Source: Crystallibacter degradans (lineage in GTDB: Bacteria > Actinomycetota > Actinomycetes > Actinomycetales > Micrococcaceae). Taken from it: 64,000 nt of DNA. The position numbers were made by a program, and so were the translations under genes. Under the pieces are notes generated by a model, which was not told the DNA's origin, made no database searches, and saw only the letters and a list, made by a program, of their open reading frames with translations. The DNA is taken from contig NZ_JABBCH010000001.1 in the NCBI RefSeq assembly GCF_012952295.1, forward strand, positions 558,001 through 622,000. Reading direction: 5' to 3'. The stretch's first letter is position 1; each line of letters opens with the position of its first letter. Shown here piece after piece: positions 16,118-25,053 of the stretch.

Positions 16118-17668
16118 TTAACCCGTGCGGCGCAGGGCCAGCCAGAGGTTGGCCGCCACGTCCGGATCATCCAGGTCCGCATCGATCAGCTTGGCCGCGA
16201 TCGAGATCCGGTGCCGCAGCGAGTTGCGGTGCAGGTTCAGCTCGCGCGCCGTGATCTCCCATTGGCCCCGGTTGCGCAGGTAGGAGCGGACCGTTTCGAC
16301 CAGGTCCGCGCGGGAATACCCGGCGAGCGCGGCCACCCATGCCTCGGCCCGGGCATCGAGCCCGCCCTTCACCTGCGCGAGCACGCCGTCGTCGGCACGC
16401 CGCGCCGCAGCAACTACCTCGGCCACCGCAGTGGAAGCCTGCTCCAGCGGCAACGGCAGGCTGATCGCGGCAGACATGCCTTCCGGCGGTGCTTCCTGCG
16501 AACCGGGCGAAGTGCCGGGCCCTGTTTGGCTGCCGGCCCGGCCCTCCTGACCGGCCTCGCTACCGGCACGGGCCTCACTGCCGGCCCCGGCGTCGAGCAG
16601 GAAATAGGTGAGCCCGTCGGCGGTGTAGCGCAGGCGGCAGTTCCGGACGGCCGCGGCCAGACCGGGCCATGCTTCCTCTTCGTGCAGCGTTGTCACGGCG
16701 GCCGCGGCATCGCCCGGGCCCCCGGATTCCGGTTGGCTTCGGCGCAGGACCAGCAAGCGGACCTGCCCCGGCATGCCGTCCAGCTCCAGGTCGGCGGCGA
16801 GGGCGCGCGCCGCATCCACATACCCCTTCAGCACCAGCTTGGCCACGGCCGCACCCATCATGGCCGACGCGCCGGAAGCCTCCTGGTCCTGCTGTGCCTT
16901 GAGCGAGAGCAGCACGCAGACGGTCAGGATGATCTGCCGGTCCGTCTTGCCCAGCTTCCGGCCTGCGCCGATCGCCAAGTACCCCGCGGTGCGCCGGCCT
17001 ACCAGCACGGGGTATTCCACCACGTCCGTGCCGTAGAGCTGGAAGGTCGCGGCGGACTGGGTTCCGGCCATGTTGAATCGGGCGGTTTCTTCACGCAGTT
17101 GCGGGACCACGCCGCTGACCGTGTCCGGCCACAGCGTTTCCGCTCCCCCGTCTGCCGGCAGGTAGACCACCCAGCCGCCGAGCGCCTGCGCAAGCGCCTT
17201 GACCACGGAAGCCAGCGCGTCCGGCCGGGTAGCCGCGCGTGCCAGCGCTGTCTGCGTGCCCAGGCTCGCCGCTAGGTCCGCCTGCCCGCCCTTGCCCACC
17301 AGATCCCAGTAGGCGCGCGAGACGTTCATGAACGGGGTGCCGTCCGGAACGAGCAGCAGCGCCAGCCCTGCCTCGGCGCAGGTTTCTGCGAGCGGCTCCG
17401 GGACCTCGTCAACCCCGGCGCCCAGGCCCAGGCCGAGCGCGGCCACATTCCGCTGCACCAGCCGCCGGACGTAGGCACCGGTCTTTTCGGCTCCGGCCGA
17501 GACCGGAATGCCGGTGGTCAGCAGCAGCTCGCCGCCTTCCAGATACGGCGTGGGATCCTCAAGCTCTGAAATGTGCACGCCGGAAATCTGCCGCCGCGGC
17601 ACGGCTCCGCCGCCTTCCGGCACCAGGTCGCTTCCCAGCTGCCCGCACAGCTGCGCCAGACTGATCAC
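16118..17668 (-). CDS. PucR-family transcriptional regulator
   Basis: 516 residues from GTG 17668, chosen for the GAAGGGAG site 6 bases upstream; the open frame extends 29 codons further without family similarity. N-terminal PucR ligand domain (ISLAQLCGQLGSDLVPE to about residue 120), a middle GGDEF-like/CdaR region, a Gly/Pro/Glu-rich linker (EAGQEGRAGSQTGPG), and a C-terminal helix-turn-helix (VETVRSYLRNRGQWEITARE, LHRNSLRHRI). Such proteins activate nitrogen-compound catabolism on binding a pathway ligand. It is divergent from gabT with two operator-like sites between, so it most likely controls gabT-gcdH-davD-hbd and the permease/caiB pair. Confidence 0.88.
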   Translation of the reverse strand: MISLAQLCGQLGSDLVPEGGGAVPRRQISGVHISELEDPTPYLEGGELLLTTGIPVSAGAEKTGAYVRRLVQRNVAALGLGLGAGVDEVPEPLAETCAEAGLALLLVPDGTPFMNVSRAYWDLVGKGGQADLAASLGTQTALARAATRPDALASVVKALAQALGGWVVYLPADGGAETLWPDTVSGVVPQLREETARFNMAGTQSAATFQLYGTDVVEYPVLVGRRTAGYLAIGAGRKLGKTDRQIILTVCVLLSLKAQQDQEASGASAMMGAAVAKLVLKGYVDAARALAADLELDGMPGQVRLLVLRRSQPESGGPGDAAAAVTTLHEEEAWPGLAAAVRNCRLRYTADGLTYFLLDAGAGSEARAGSEAGQEGRAGSQTGPGTSPGSQEAPPEGMSAAISLPLPLEQASTAVAEVVAAARRADDGVLAQVKGGLDARAEAWVAALAGYSRADLVETVRSYLRNRGQWEITARELNLHRNSLRHRISIAAKLIDADLDDPDVAANLWLALRRTG

Positions 17669-17708
17669 GGTTCTCCCTTCGACTCGGACGCGCCAATGCG
17701 GCCAAGGT

Positions 17709-17754
17709 TGGATAGTAGTGACTATAGAATCCGGGTTTCTGGATAGTTTGTCCA
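17709..17754. promoter_or_regulatory. PucR operator candidates between pucR and gabT
   Basis: TGGATAGT occurs at 17709-17716 and again at 17740-17747, 31 bp apart (three helical turns). The second is part of TGGATAGTTTGTCCA (17740-17754), a palindrome with TGGA/TCCA arms, also seen as TGGACAATTCATCCA before the permease at 13344. It is a short divergent region of 121 bp. Confidence 0.55.
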
Positions 17755-17789
17755 ATGAACCGCATGCCGCGAGTGACTAGTTTTGTCCC

Positions 17790-19217
17790 ATGACTTCCAG
17801 CCTCACTCCGCTCCCCCAGTCCCGCCACCTGGCCACGGCCATTCCAGGTCCCCGTTCGCAGGCCCTGCATGCCGAACGCCAGGCCCACGTGACCGATGGC
17901 TTCGGCATCGCCCTGCCGGTCTTCATCGACCGCGCCGACGGCGGCATCCTGCAGGACGTGGACGGCAACCGGCTGATCGATTTCGCCTCCGGCATCGCCG
18001 TGACCAGCATCGGCGCCAGCAACCCGCGCGTCCGCGAGCGCGTTGCCGCGCAGCTGGAGCGCTTCACGCACACCTGCTTCATGGTCACCGAGTACGAGTC
18101 CTTCACCCAGGTGGCCAAGTGGCTCAACGAGCACACGCCCGGCGACTTCGAGAAGCGCACCGCCCTCTTCTCCACCGGCGCCGAGGCCGTGGAGAACGCG
18201 GTCAAGATCGCCCGCTCCGCCACCGGCCGCAGCAAGGTGCTGGTCTTCGATGAGGCCTACCACGGCCGCTCGCTGATGACCATGGCGATGACCGCCAAGG
18301 AGACCCCCTACCGCCTCAACTTCGGCCCGTTCCCCACCGAGGTGGTGCGCGCAGCCTCGGCCAACCCGCTTCGCCCCGCCACCGCTACAAACACAACCAA
18401 CGACGACGGCGTTCCCGCCTCGGGCGCGGACGTCGCCGCCGCGGCACTCGCCTCAGTCGAAGCAACGCTGGCCGAGCACGGCCCGGAGAGCTTCGCGGCC
18501 ATGGTCATCGAGCCTATCCAGGGCGAGGGCGGTTTCATCGTCCCCGCCCCCGGTTTCCTGAAAGGTCTGCGCGAGATCGCCACGAAGCACGGCATTGTGC
18601 TGGTGATCGACGAGATCCAGGCCGGCATGGGCCGCACCGGCACGCTCTTCGCCAGCGAGCACGAAGGCATCGCCGGCGACATGACGCTCAGCGCCAAGGC
18701 CCTGGCCGACGGTGTCCCGCTGAGCGCGGTCACCGGCCGCGCGGACCTGATGAACGCGGTCCACGCCGGTGGCCTCGGCGGTACCTACGCCGGCAACCCG
18801 CTGGCCTGCGAGGCGGCGCTGGCCGTTTTCGAGGCGTTCGAGGACGGGACGCTGCTGACCAACGCCCGTTCCATCGAAGCCACGGCCCGCGAGGTGCTCG
18901 AACCGCTGGTCGCGGAGACCGACGTGGTCGCCGAGTTCCGTGGCCGCGGCGCCATGCTGGCCCTCGAGTTCGCCGACCGCGGCACGCTGGAGCCCCGGGC
19001 CGACTTGGCCAAGGAGATCTCCGCCCGCTGCCACGCCCAAGGCGTGCTGACCCTGACCTGCGGCACCCACGGCAACGTGATCCGGCTGCTGCCGCCCCTG
19101 GTCATCGGCGACGAACTGTTCCGCGACGGGCTGGCGGTCCTGCGCCAGGCCATCGTCGATGTCGCTGCCGGCCGCGACGCAACCACCGCGGAAGCCGCCG
19201 CTCCGGCACTTGCCTGA
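17790..19217 (+). CDS. gabT: Class-III aminotransferase, GABA / 5-aminovalerate aminotransferase type
   Basis: 475 residues. PLP-dependent transfer of an omega-amino group to 2-oxoglutarate. Motifs: FASGIAVTSIGASNP, STGAEAVENAVKIAR (phosphate pocket), FDEAYHGRSLM, IDEIQAGMGRTG (Asp for the PLP pyridine N), and the PLP lysine in SAKALADGVPLSAVTGR. GabT-like enzymes act on GABA and 5-aminovalerate; the adjoining glutaryl-CoA dehydrogenase favours a DavT role giving glutarate semialdehyde. First gene of a tight operon with the next three genes. A Thr/Ala-rich insertion after NPLRPATAT is unusual. The symbol gabT is by family; davT may be functionally better. Confidence 0.88.
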   Translation: MTSSLTPLPQSRHLATAIPGPRSQALHAERQAHVTDGFGIALPVFIDRADGGILQDVDGNRLIDFASGIAVTSIGASNPRVRERVAAQLERFTHTCFMVTEYESFTQVAKWLNEHTPGDFEKRTALFSTGAEAVENAVKIARSATGRSKVLVFDEAYHGRSLMTMAMTAKETPYRLNFGPFPTEVVRAASANPLRPATATNTTNDDGVPASGADVAAAALASVEATLAEHGPESFAAMVIEPIQGEGGFIVPAPGFLKGLREIATKHGIVLVIDEIQAGMGRTGTLFASEHEGIAGDMTLSAKALADGVPLSAVTGRADLMNAVHAGGLGGTYAGNPLACEAALAVFEAFEDGTLLTNARSIEATAREVLEPLVAETDVVAEFRGRGAMLALEFADRGTLEPRADLAKEISARCHAQGVLTLTCGTHGNVIRLLPPLVIGDELFRDGLAVLRQAIVDVAAGRDATTAEAAAPALA

Positions 19218-19263
19218 CCCCCGCCGTCGTTTGTCCCTAGACTCTGATCAAAAAAGGAAACCC

Positions 19264-20424
19264 ATGTCCCAGGATCATGACCTGATTGCCCTCGACTCCC
19301 TGCTGACCGAGGAGGAGCGGCTGCTGCAGAAGAACGTCCGCTCCTTCGTTGACTCGGCGATCAAGCCCAACATCGCCGGCTGGTACGAAAAGGCCGTTTT
19401 CCCGCTGGAGATTGTGCCGGAGATGGCCAAGCTCGGCCTGCTCGGCATGCACCTGAAGGGCTACGGCTGCGCCGGGCGCTCCGCGGTGGAATACGGCATC
19501 GCCGGCGCCGAGCTTGAAGCCGGCGATTCCGGCCTGCGCACCTTCGTCTCCGTGCAGGGCTCGCTGGCGATGAGCGCCATTTACAAGCACGGCTCCGAAG
19601 CGCAGAAGCAGGAGTGGCTGCCGCAGATGGCCGCCGGCGAAGCCATCGGCTGCTTCGGCCTCACCGAACCCACCGCCGGCTCGGACCCGTCCAGCATGAA
19701 GACCTTCGCCCGCCGAGACGGCGAAGACTGGATCCTCAACGGCTCCAAGCGCTGGATCGGCCTCGCCTCCGTGGCCAAGGTCGCCATCATCTGGGCCCAG
19801 ACCGACGACGGCGTCCGCGGCTTCGTGGTCCCCACCGAAACCGCCGGGTTCAAGGCCACCCCGATCGAGCCCAAGCTCTCCATGCGCGCCTCAATCCAGT
19901 GCGACATCGAACTCACCGACGTCCGCCTGCCCGCCGACGCCGTCCTGCCGGACGCGAAGGGGCTGCGCGGCCCGTTCGAGTGCCTGAACGAAGCCCGGTA
20001 CGGCATCATCTGGGGCGCCATGGGCGCCGCCCGCGACGCCTGGCAGGCCGCCGTGGACTACTCGAAGGAACGCCTGCAGTTCGACAAGCCGCTGGCCGGC
20101 TACCAGCTCACCCAGGAAAAGCTGGTCAACATGGCGCTGGAGATCAACAAGGGCTTCCTGCTCGCCCTGCACCTGGGCCGGCTCAAGGACGCCGGGCAGC
20201 TGCAGCCGCACCAGATCTCCGTGGGCAAGCTCAACAACTGCCGCGAGGCCATCGAGATCGCCCGCGAATGCCGCTCCATCCTCGGCGGCAACGGCATCAC
20301 CTTGGACTACTCGCCGCTGCGGCACGCCAACAACCTCGAATCCGTGCGCACCTACGAAGGCACCGACGAAGTCCACACCCTCATCCTGGGCCAGAAGATC
20401 ACCGGCCTCCCCGCCTTCCGGTAG
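19264..20424 (+). CDS. gcdH: Acyl-CoA dehydrogenase, glutaryl-CoA dehydrogenase type
   Basis: 386 residues from ATG 19264 with AAAAGGAAA upstream. FAD enzyme that oxidises and decarboxylates glutaryl-CoA to crotonyl-CoA. GcdH-like features: LLTEEERLLQKNVRSFVD, FVSVQGSLAM, CFGLTEPTAGSDPSS, SLGxxxL-type core, and near the C-terminus NGITLDYSPLRHANNL then the catalytic Glu in TYEGTDEVH. Among acyl-CoA dehydrogenases this combination is characteristic of glutaryl-CoA. 46 bp after gabT, 63 bp before the dehydrogenase. It fixes the pathway: an omega-amino C5 acid or lysine to crotonyl-CoA. Confidence 0.9.
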   Translation: MSQDHDLIALDSLLTEEERLLQKNVRSFVDSAIKPNIAGWYEKAVFPLEIVPEMAKLGLLGMHLKGYGCAGRSAVEYGIAGAELEAGDSGLRTFVSVQGSLAMSAIYKHGSEAQKQEWLPQMAAGEAIGCFGLTEPTAGSDPSSMKTFARRDGEDWILNGSKRWIGLASVAKVAIIWAQTDDGVRGFVVPTETAGFKATPIEPKLSMRASIQCDIELTDVRLPADAVLPDAKGLRGPFECLNEARYGIIWGAMGAARDAWQAAVDYSKERLQFDKPLAGYQLTQEKLVNMALEINKGFLLALHLGRLKDAGQLQPHQISVGKLNNCREAIEIARECRSILGGNGITLDYSPLRHANNLESVRTYEGTDEVHTLILGQKITGLPAFR

Positions 20425-20487
20425 CCGGCTGCCGCACCATACGGTCCTCCCATCCATCACGTCCCTCCGCTACTTCAAGGAGCGAGC

Positions 20488-21957
20488 ATGACCTCTCCGG
20501 TACAGCTTCAGCACTACATCGACGGCGCCTGGGTTCCCGGCACCGGCTCCCCCATCACCAGCTACAACCCGGCCCGCCCGGACGAGGTTGTGGCCCAGGG
20601 CCTGCAGGCCGGAGCAGCCGAGGTGGAGCAGGCCATGACCGCCGCAGTTGCGGCCAAGCGCGAGTGGGCCCGCACCCCGGCGCACGAGCGCGGCGCCGTG
20701 CTGCTCCGTGCCGCCGTCGTTATTGAACAGAACGCGGAAGCCTGGGGACTGGAGCTCGCCCGCGAGGAGGGCAAGACCCGGGCCGAGGGCCAGGGCGAGG
20801 TGCTGCGGGCGGCGCAGATCTTCCGTTACTACGGGAACGACGGCGACCGTAGCGCCGGCGAGATCTTCTCCTCCCCGCGGCGCGGCGAGAAGATCCTCAT
20901 CACGCGCAAGCCGCTCGGCGTGGTCGGCGTGGTCACCCCGTTCAACTTCCCCATCGCCATTCCGGCGTGGAAGATCGCCCCGGCTCTCGCGTACGGCAAC
21001 ACCGTGGTCTGGAAGCCCGCGAGCACCGTGCCGCTGCTGGCGCTGCGGCTGGCCCAGGCGCTGGACACCGCGGGCCTGCCGGCGGGCGTGCTGAACCTGC
21101 TGATCGGCCCGGGTTCCATGGGCAACTCCATCGTGGAGCATCCGGCGCTGGACGGGCTGACTTTCACCGGTTCCACCGGCGTGGGCCGTCGCCTGGCCGC
21201 CGAAGCAGCCGGCCGGGGCGTTCCGGTGCAGGCCGAGATGGGCGGCAAGAACGCCGCCGTCGTCCTCGCCGACGCCGACCTCGAACTCGCCGCCGAACAG
21301 GTCATGCTCGGCGCGTTCCGCTCCACCGGGCAAAAATGCACCGCTACTTCGCGCCTCATCGTGGCCGAGGCCATCGCCGACGAATTCCTCGCCACCCTGG
21401 CCGAACGCGCCAACGCGCTGGCGGTCGGAGACCCGGCCGATCCCGCCATGCAGATGGGCCCGGTGGTCAATGACGGCGCCCGCAAGTCCATCAGTGACGG
21501 CATCGACACCGCGCTCTCGCAGGGTGCGCGGCTGATCGCCGGCGGGCAAAAGTACGACGACGGCGACCTCGCCACCGGTTACTTCATCCCGCCGACCATC
21601 CTGGAACTCCCCGCAGATCAGGAGCTCGATGTCTGGCGCGAGGAGCTCTTCGGCCCCGTGCTGGCCGTTCGCCGGGCCGCCACCGTGGAGCAGGCCTTCA
21701 ACCTCGCCAACGACAGCGAGTTCGGGCTCTCCGCCGCCCTGTTCACCCAGGACGTCACCCGTGCCCTGGACGCGATCGACGACCTGGACGTCGGCATCCT
21801 GCATGTGAACTCCGAATCCGCCGGCGCCGACCCGCACGTGCCCTTCGGCGGCGCGAAGAAGTCCGGCTACGGTCCCAAGGAACAGGGCGCCGCTGCCAAG
21901 GAATTCTTCACCCACACCACCACCGTCTACCTGCGCGGCGGAACAGCCGGAGTCTAA
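20488..21957 (+). CDS. Aldehyde dehydrogenase, probable glutarate-semialdehyde dehydrogenase
   Basis: 489 residues, SD AAGGAGCGAGC before ATG. NAD(P)-dependent aldehyde oxidation; signature VVTPFNFPIAIPAWK, catalytic Glu in AEMGGKNAAVV, catalytic Cys in STGQKCTATSR, and VPFGGAKKSGYGPKEQG near the end. It resembles the ketoglutarate-semialdehyde branch of the family as much as GabD, so substrate is judged from context: between glutaryl-CoA dehydrogenase and 3-hydroxyacyl-CoA dehydrogenase, 5-oxopentanoate (glutarate semialdehyde) is the natural one (DavD role). Seven bases separate it from the next gene, so co-translation is likely. Confidence 0.88.
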   Translation: MTSPVQLQHYIDGAWVPGTGSPITSYNPARPDEVVAQGLQAGAAEVEQAMTAAVAAKREWARTPAHERGAVLLRAAVVIEQNAEAWGLELAREEGKTRAEGQGEVLRAAQIFRYYGNDGDRSAGEIFSSPRRGEKILITRKPLGVVGVVTPFNFPIAIPAWKIAPALAYGNTVVWKPASTVPLLALRLAQALDTAGLPAGVLNLLIGPGSMGNSIVEHPALDGLTFTGSTGVGRRLAAEAAGRGVPVQAEMGGKNAAVVLADADLELAAEQVMLGAFRSTGQKCTATSRLIVAEAIADEFLATLAERANALAVGDPADPAMQMGPVVNDGARKSISDGIDTALSQGARLIAGGQKYDDGDLATGYFIPPTILELPADQELDVWREELFGPVLAVRRAATVEQAFNLANDSEFGLSAALFTQDVTRALDAIDDLDVGILHVNSESAGADPHVPFGGAKKSGYGPKEQGAAAKEFFTHTTTVYLRGGTAGV

Positions 21958-21964
21958 GGAACTT

Positions 21965-22837
21965 ATGAACCCCTCGATCGAGAACATCAAGCACATTCTG
22001 GTCATCGGATCCGGCGCCATGGGCTCGCAGATCGGCATGGTCGCCGCCCTCGCCGGCTACCGCGTCACCGTCCAGGACATCGCCGAGGACATGCTCGCAC
22101 GGGCCAAGGAGCAACTGACTTCCCGGATGCAGGCGAACGTGGCCAAGGGCCGCGCCAGCCAGGCGGACGCCGACGCCGCACTCGGCAGGCTCTCCTTCAG
22201 CACGGACCTCGCCGCCGCGGCAGCGGATGCCGACTTCGTCATCGAGGCCGCCACCGAACGCCTCGAACTCAAGCAGCACATCTTCACCCAGCTCGGCGAA
22301 CTCACACCGGCCCACGCCATCCTCGCCACCAACTCGTCCACCCTCGGCTCCTCGAAAGTCGCCGAAGCCAGCGGCCGGCCCGAGCAGGTCTGCAACATGC
22401 ACTTCTTCAACCCGGCCCTGGTGATGAAGTGCGTGGAAGTCGTGCGCAACGAGGCAACCTCGCAGGCCACCGTGGACACCACCCTTGAACTCGCCCGGCG
22501 CTTCGGCAAGGAACCCGTCCTGATCAACCGCGAGATCCCCGGCTTCGTCGCCAATCGCCTGATGGGCGCCATCCAGAAGGAAGCCCTCGCCCTGCACGCC
22601 GCCGGCATCGCCACCCTCGAAGACATCGACACCACCGCCAAGACCGCGCTCGGCCACCCCATGGGACCGTTCGAGCTCATGGACATGGTTGGCCTGGACG
22701 TAATCGACTTCATCGCCCAGGCAACCTACGCCGAAACCAACGACGACGCCGACCGCCCGGACCCCGCCATCACGGACCTCGTCGAACAAGGCCGCCTCGG
22801 CCGCAAGTCCGGTCGGGGCTGGTACGACTACAGCTGA
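21965..22837 (+). CDS. 3-hydroxyacyl-CoA dehydrogenase (3-hydroxybutyryl-CoA type)
   Basis: 290 residues. NAD-binding site GSGAMGSQIGMVAALAGY, then ILATNSSTL, HFFNPALVMKCVEVV (catalytic His) and the C-terminal dimer domain starting GFVANRLMGAIQKEAL. Converts (S)-3-hydroxybutyryl-CoA to acetoacetyl-CoA, the step after crotonyl-CoA hydration. Last gene of the operon; no enoyl-CoA hydratase or thiolase is present in the window, so those steps rely on genes elsewhere. Single-domain form, normal length for Hbd/FadB2. Confidence 0.9.
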   Translation: MNPSIENIKHILVIGSGAMGSQIGMVAALAGYRVTVQDIAEDMLARAKEQLTSRMQANVAKGRASQADADAALGRLSFSTDLAAAAADADFVIEAATERLELKQHIFTQLGELTPAHAILATNSSTLGSSKVAEASGRPEQVCNMHFFNPALVMKCVEVVRNEATSQATVDTTLELARRFGKEPVLINREIPGFVANRLMGAIQKEALALHAAGIATLEDIDTTAKTALGHPMGPFELMDMVGLDVIDFIAQATYAETNDDADRPDPAITDLVEQGRLGRKSGRGWYDYS

Positions 22838-22951
22838 GGACCGGAAACCAGCGATGGGTCCGCGCTTGGGTATATCGCAATCTGTCCCTGACGTGTATCG
22901 TATAACCGCACGCATCACGTGCATTGGGGTTATCAAGTTTGGGGACTTGTT

Positions 22952-23605
22952 ATGTTGGGGAAACTTCTTGCTGCCGTTGTGGCAGCCCTTCTTCTGGTTG
23001 CAGGACTCGCGATTCCGGCCGAGGCGGCCACTGTCTATAAGGCATCACTGCGATCGGCTGCACGTTCGCTGCCGGTGGCCGTGGAGCGGAACACCGGTTA
23101 CGACCGCGACCGCTACTTCGGCTCCTGGAAGGACACGAACCGGGACTGCCAGACCACCAGGGCCGAGGTCCTGATCCAGGAGTCCAAGGTCCGGACCAAG
23201 TACACCACTGCCAAAGGCTGCACGGTCCGCACGGGCAAATGGGTAACCAACTGGGACAACCGCACGCATTACTCGGCGTCGGCAGTCCAGATTGACCACC
23301 TTGTCCCGGTGCATGAAGCCTGGGGATCCGGGGCGCGCTACTGGTCCCAGACCCGTCGTGTCGCCTTCTACAACGACCTGGGCGACGGCCGGGCACTCAG
23401 CGCCCAAACGTCCGCTCTGAACTCGGCCAAACAAGCCAAGGGTCCGGAAGCCTGGATGCCGCCGAAGAACCGCTGCAAGTACGTGGCTGACTGGGTTGCG
23501 ATGAAGGTCCGCTGGGGGCTCAAGGTGGACAGCACCGAGAAGAAGGCCCTGATCAAGCACGCCGACTCCTGCGCCGCGTCAACCATCACCGTCACCAAGG
23601 TCTGA
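22952..23605 (+). CDS. Secreted HNH endonuclease family protein (DUF1524/GmrSD C-terminal type)
   Basis: 217 residues from ATG 22952; a longer frame starting 33 bases upstream would spoil the signal peptide. The signal peptide is LGKLLAAVVAALLLVAGL with a likely cut after AEA (about residue 26). The mature part carries the HNH-type core QIDHLVPVHEAWGSGA, FYNDLGDGRAL, ALNSAKQAKGPEAWMPP and CKYVADWVAMKVRWG, as in DUF1524-type secreted nucleases of actinobacteria. Four cysteines may form disulfides. Probably an extracellular DNase for nutrient use or competition. Monocistronic. Confidence 0.85.
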   Translation: MLGKLLAAVVAALLLVAGLAIPAEAATVYKASLRSAARSLPVAVERNTGYDRDRYFGSWKDTNRDCQTTRAEVLIQESKVRTKYTTAKGCTVRTGKWVTNWDNRTHYSASAVQIDHLVPVHEAWGSGARYWSQTRRVAFYNDLGDGRALSAQTSALNSAKQAKGPEAWMPPKNRCKYVADWVAMKVRWGLKVDSTEKKALIKHADSCAASTITVTKV

Positions 23606-23622
23606 TGATGAGCGTACTTGCG

Positions 23623-23645
23623 AAAGTCGCGCTGGACCGGACTTT
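23623..23645 (+). terminator. Weak hairpin after the secreted nuclease gene
   Basis: AAAGTC (23623-23628) pairs with GACTTT (23640-23645) and is followed by TTGGG. Short stem; a tentative terminator. Confidence 0.3.
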
Positions 23646-23817
23646 TGGGTCAATAAAGCGGCAGTTGGATTGGGTGAAGCTGTGAATTAAGTACCTGTTT
23701 AGCCGAAGTAGGCTGAGTGCAGACGGATTTGGCCCCGCTCAGGGCCGACCGACGGCTGCGCCACAGAACGCGCCGAGCAGCGTTATGTGTGTCAGCTCCA
23801 CGCGCTAGGATTAGCTG

Positions 23818-24807
23818 GTGACTGCGATGGGGAAAGTGGAGTTCGGACGGCTCACGGAGGCGTGGAAAGGTGAGGCTTCTGACTTCACGCCGCTGCTAGC
23901 CGAGCGTCTCGACGAAATCGGCGCTGCCATCGGGGTGGATCTCGTCGCGATCGGCAAGACCGAGGTTCCGACGATCGGCGGACGCCGAATCGACATCGTC
24001 GCCGAATGTGTCGACGGAACCTCGTTCGTGATTGAGAACCAGTACGGTCGCGCTGACCACGATCATCTGACCCGCGGTCTCGCATACGCGGTTGCGCCCC
24101 CACGTGCCCGCGGCCTCGTGGTCATCGCTGAGGAACATCGCGATGAGTTCCGTGCCGTTGCCGAATACCTTAATGACCTGGCTGAACTGGACCCGGACAA
24201 GGGCATCAAAGTGTGGCTGGTCGAAGCGCGGGCCGTCCGGATCGGCGACAGCCCCTGGGCGCCGCTGTTCGACACCATCGTGCAGCCGAATACCTTCACC
24301 ACAAGCGTCGGCGCAGTCAAGCGCAACGCAGACCTTGCCGCTGCCGACGAGTTCTGGTCTCGATTCACCGACTCCTCACTACGACAAGTGGTCGAGCAGA
24401 TCATCAGTCGGTGGAAGTCGTTGGGCCACGGGGTCTGGTACTACCGGGATGGCCACGCGACGCTAACTGCCCGCGCACCCGTAACGGGCGGGTCCGGCCA
24501 ACGCTCGGTGGTCGCACTGTACCCGGACGGACACGTCGGCATCCCATTCAGCTCCTACGCCGGCAGCAACAGTGGCTTTGCTGTTCCGGCGCTGACGACA
24601 GACTCGTTCCGCAACCGGGCGAATGCGCTCTTCGGTTTCGATGGCAGGGAACAGCGGGCCAAGACCGGCCCCGGTTGGATTTCCGAGGCCGGGATCGACG
24701 ACCTGATCACGTTCTCGACGGAAGTCGCCGAGGCCTATCGGGCCGAGGTCGAGCGGATGACCGCTGACACAGGCGAGCAACTCGTTATCCCACACGGCGA
24801 CGGCTGA
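23818..24807 (+). CDS. PD-(D/E)XK-like protein related to DUF4268 proteins
   Basis: 329 residues; GTG 23818 fits AGGA 7 bases upstream, ATG 23827 is the alternative. The N-terminal half shows a nuclease-like core: RRIDIVAEC with Asp59, then FVIENQYGRADHDHLTRG with E73-N-Q75, where Gln replaces the usual Lys, as in DUF4268/ENQ-type proteins. The C-terminal half (SLGHGVWYYRDGHATLTARA onward) looks like the DUF4268 domain that may recognise DNA. Such genes are common in mobile and defence regions. It stands alone, next to an IS remnant; function unknown, and a nuclease activity is inference. Confidence 0.65.
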   Translation: MTAMGKVEFGRLTEAWKGEASDFTPLLAERLDEIGAAIGVDLVAIGKTEVPTIGGRRIDIVAECVDGTSFVIENQYGRADHDHLTRGLAYAVAPPRARGLVVIAEEHRDEFRAVAEYLNDLAELDPDKGIKVWLVEARAVRIGDSPWAPLFDTIVQPNTFTTSVGAVKRNADLAAADEFWSRFTDSSLRQVVEQIISRWKSLGHGVWYYRDGHATLTARAPVTGGSGQRSVVALYPDGHVGIPFSSYAGSNSGFAVPALTTDSFRNRANALFGFDGREQRAKTGPGWISEAGIDDLITFSTEVAEAYRAEVERMTADTGEQLVIPHGDG

Positions 24808-24831
24808 GCGCAGGCGGACTCCAGCGCAGTC

Positions 24832-24942
24832 TCACAGGTACTCGAAGCAGGCATGTTCGGTGCTGAACCAGTCCTGGAACTGCCCGAGCGTCTTCGGGTA
24901 GTCCACACCCGCCCGCGGCATCCGCTGCGACAAATCGGCCAT
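24832..24942 (-). pseudogene. IS1595-family transposase, N-terminal remnant
   Basis: 36 codons beginning MADLSQRMPRAGVDYPKTL and ending CFEYL then TGA. This is the conserved start of IS1595-type transposases, which normally continues with a zinc-ribbon and a DDE domain of about 300 residues. Everything after the first helix is missing, so the element is dead. It marks a past insertion beside the DUF4268-like gene. Confidence 0.72.
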
Positions 24943-25053
24943 GGAGCATTCAGAGCCTACTTCAGCTAAGCAGATACCTAATAGCTGTGATCTATAGAGA
25001 GACCAGCAGACAGGGCACCGGCAGTCATACCCAGATAAGACGGCGGCTCAACG

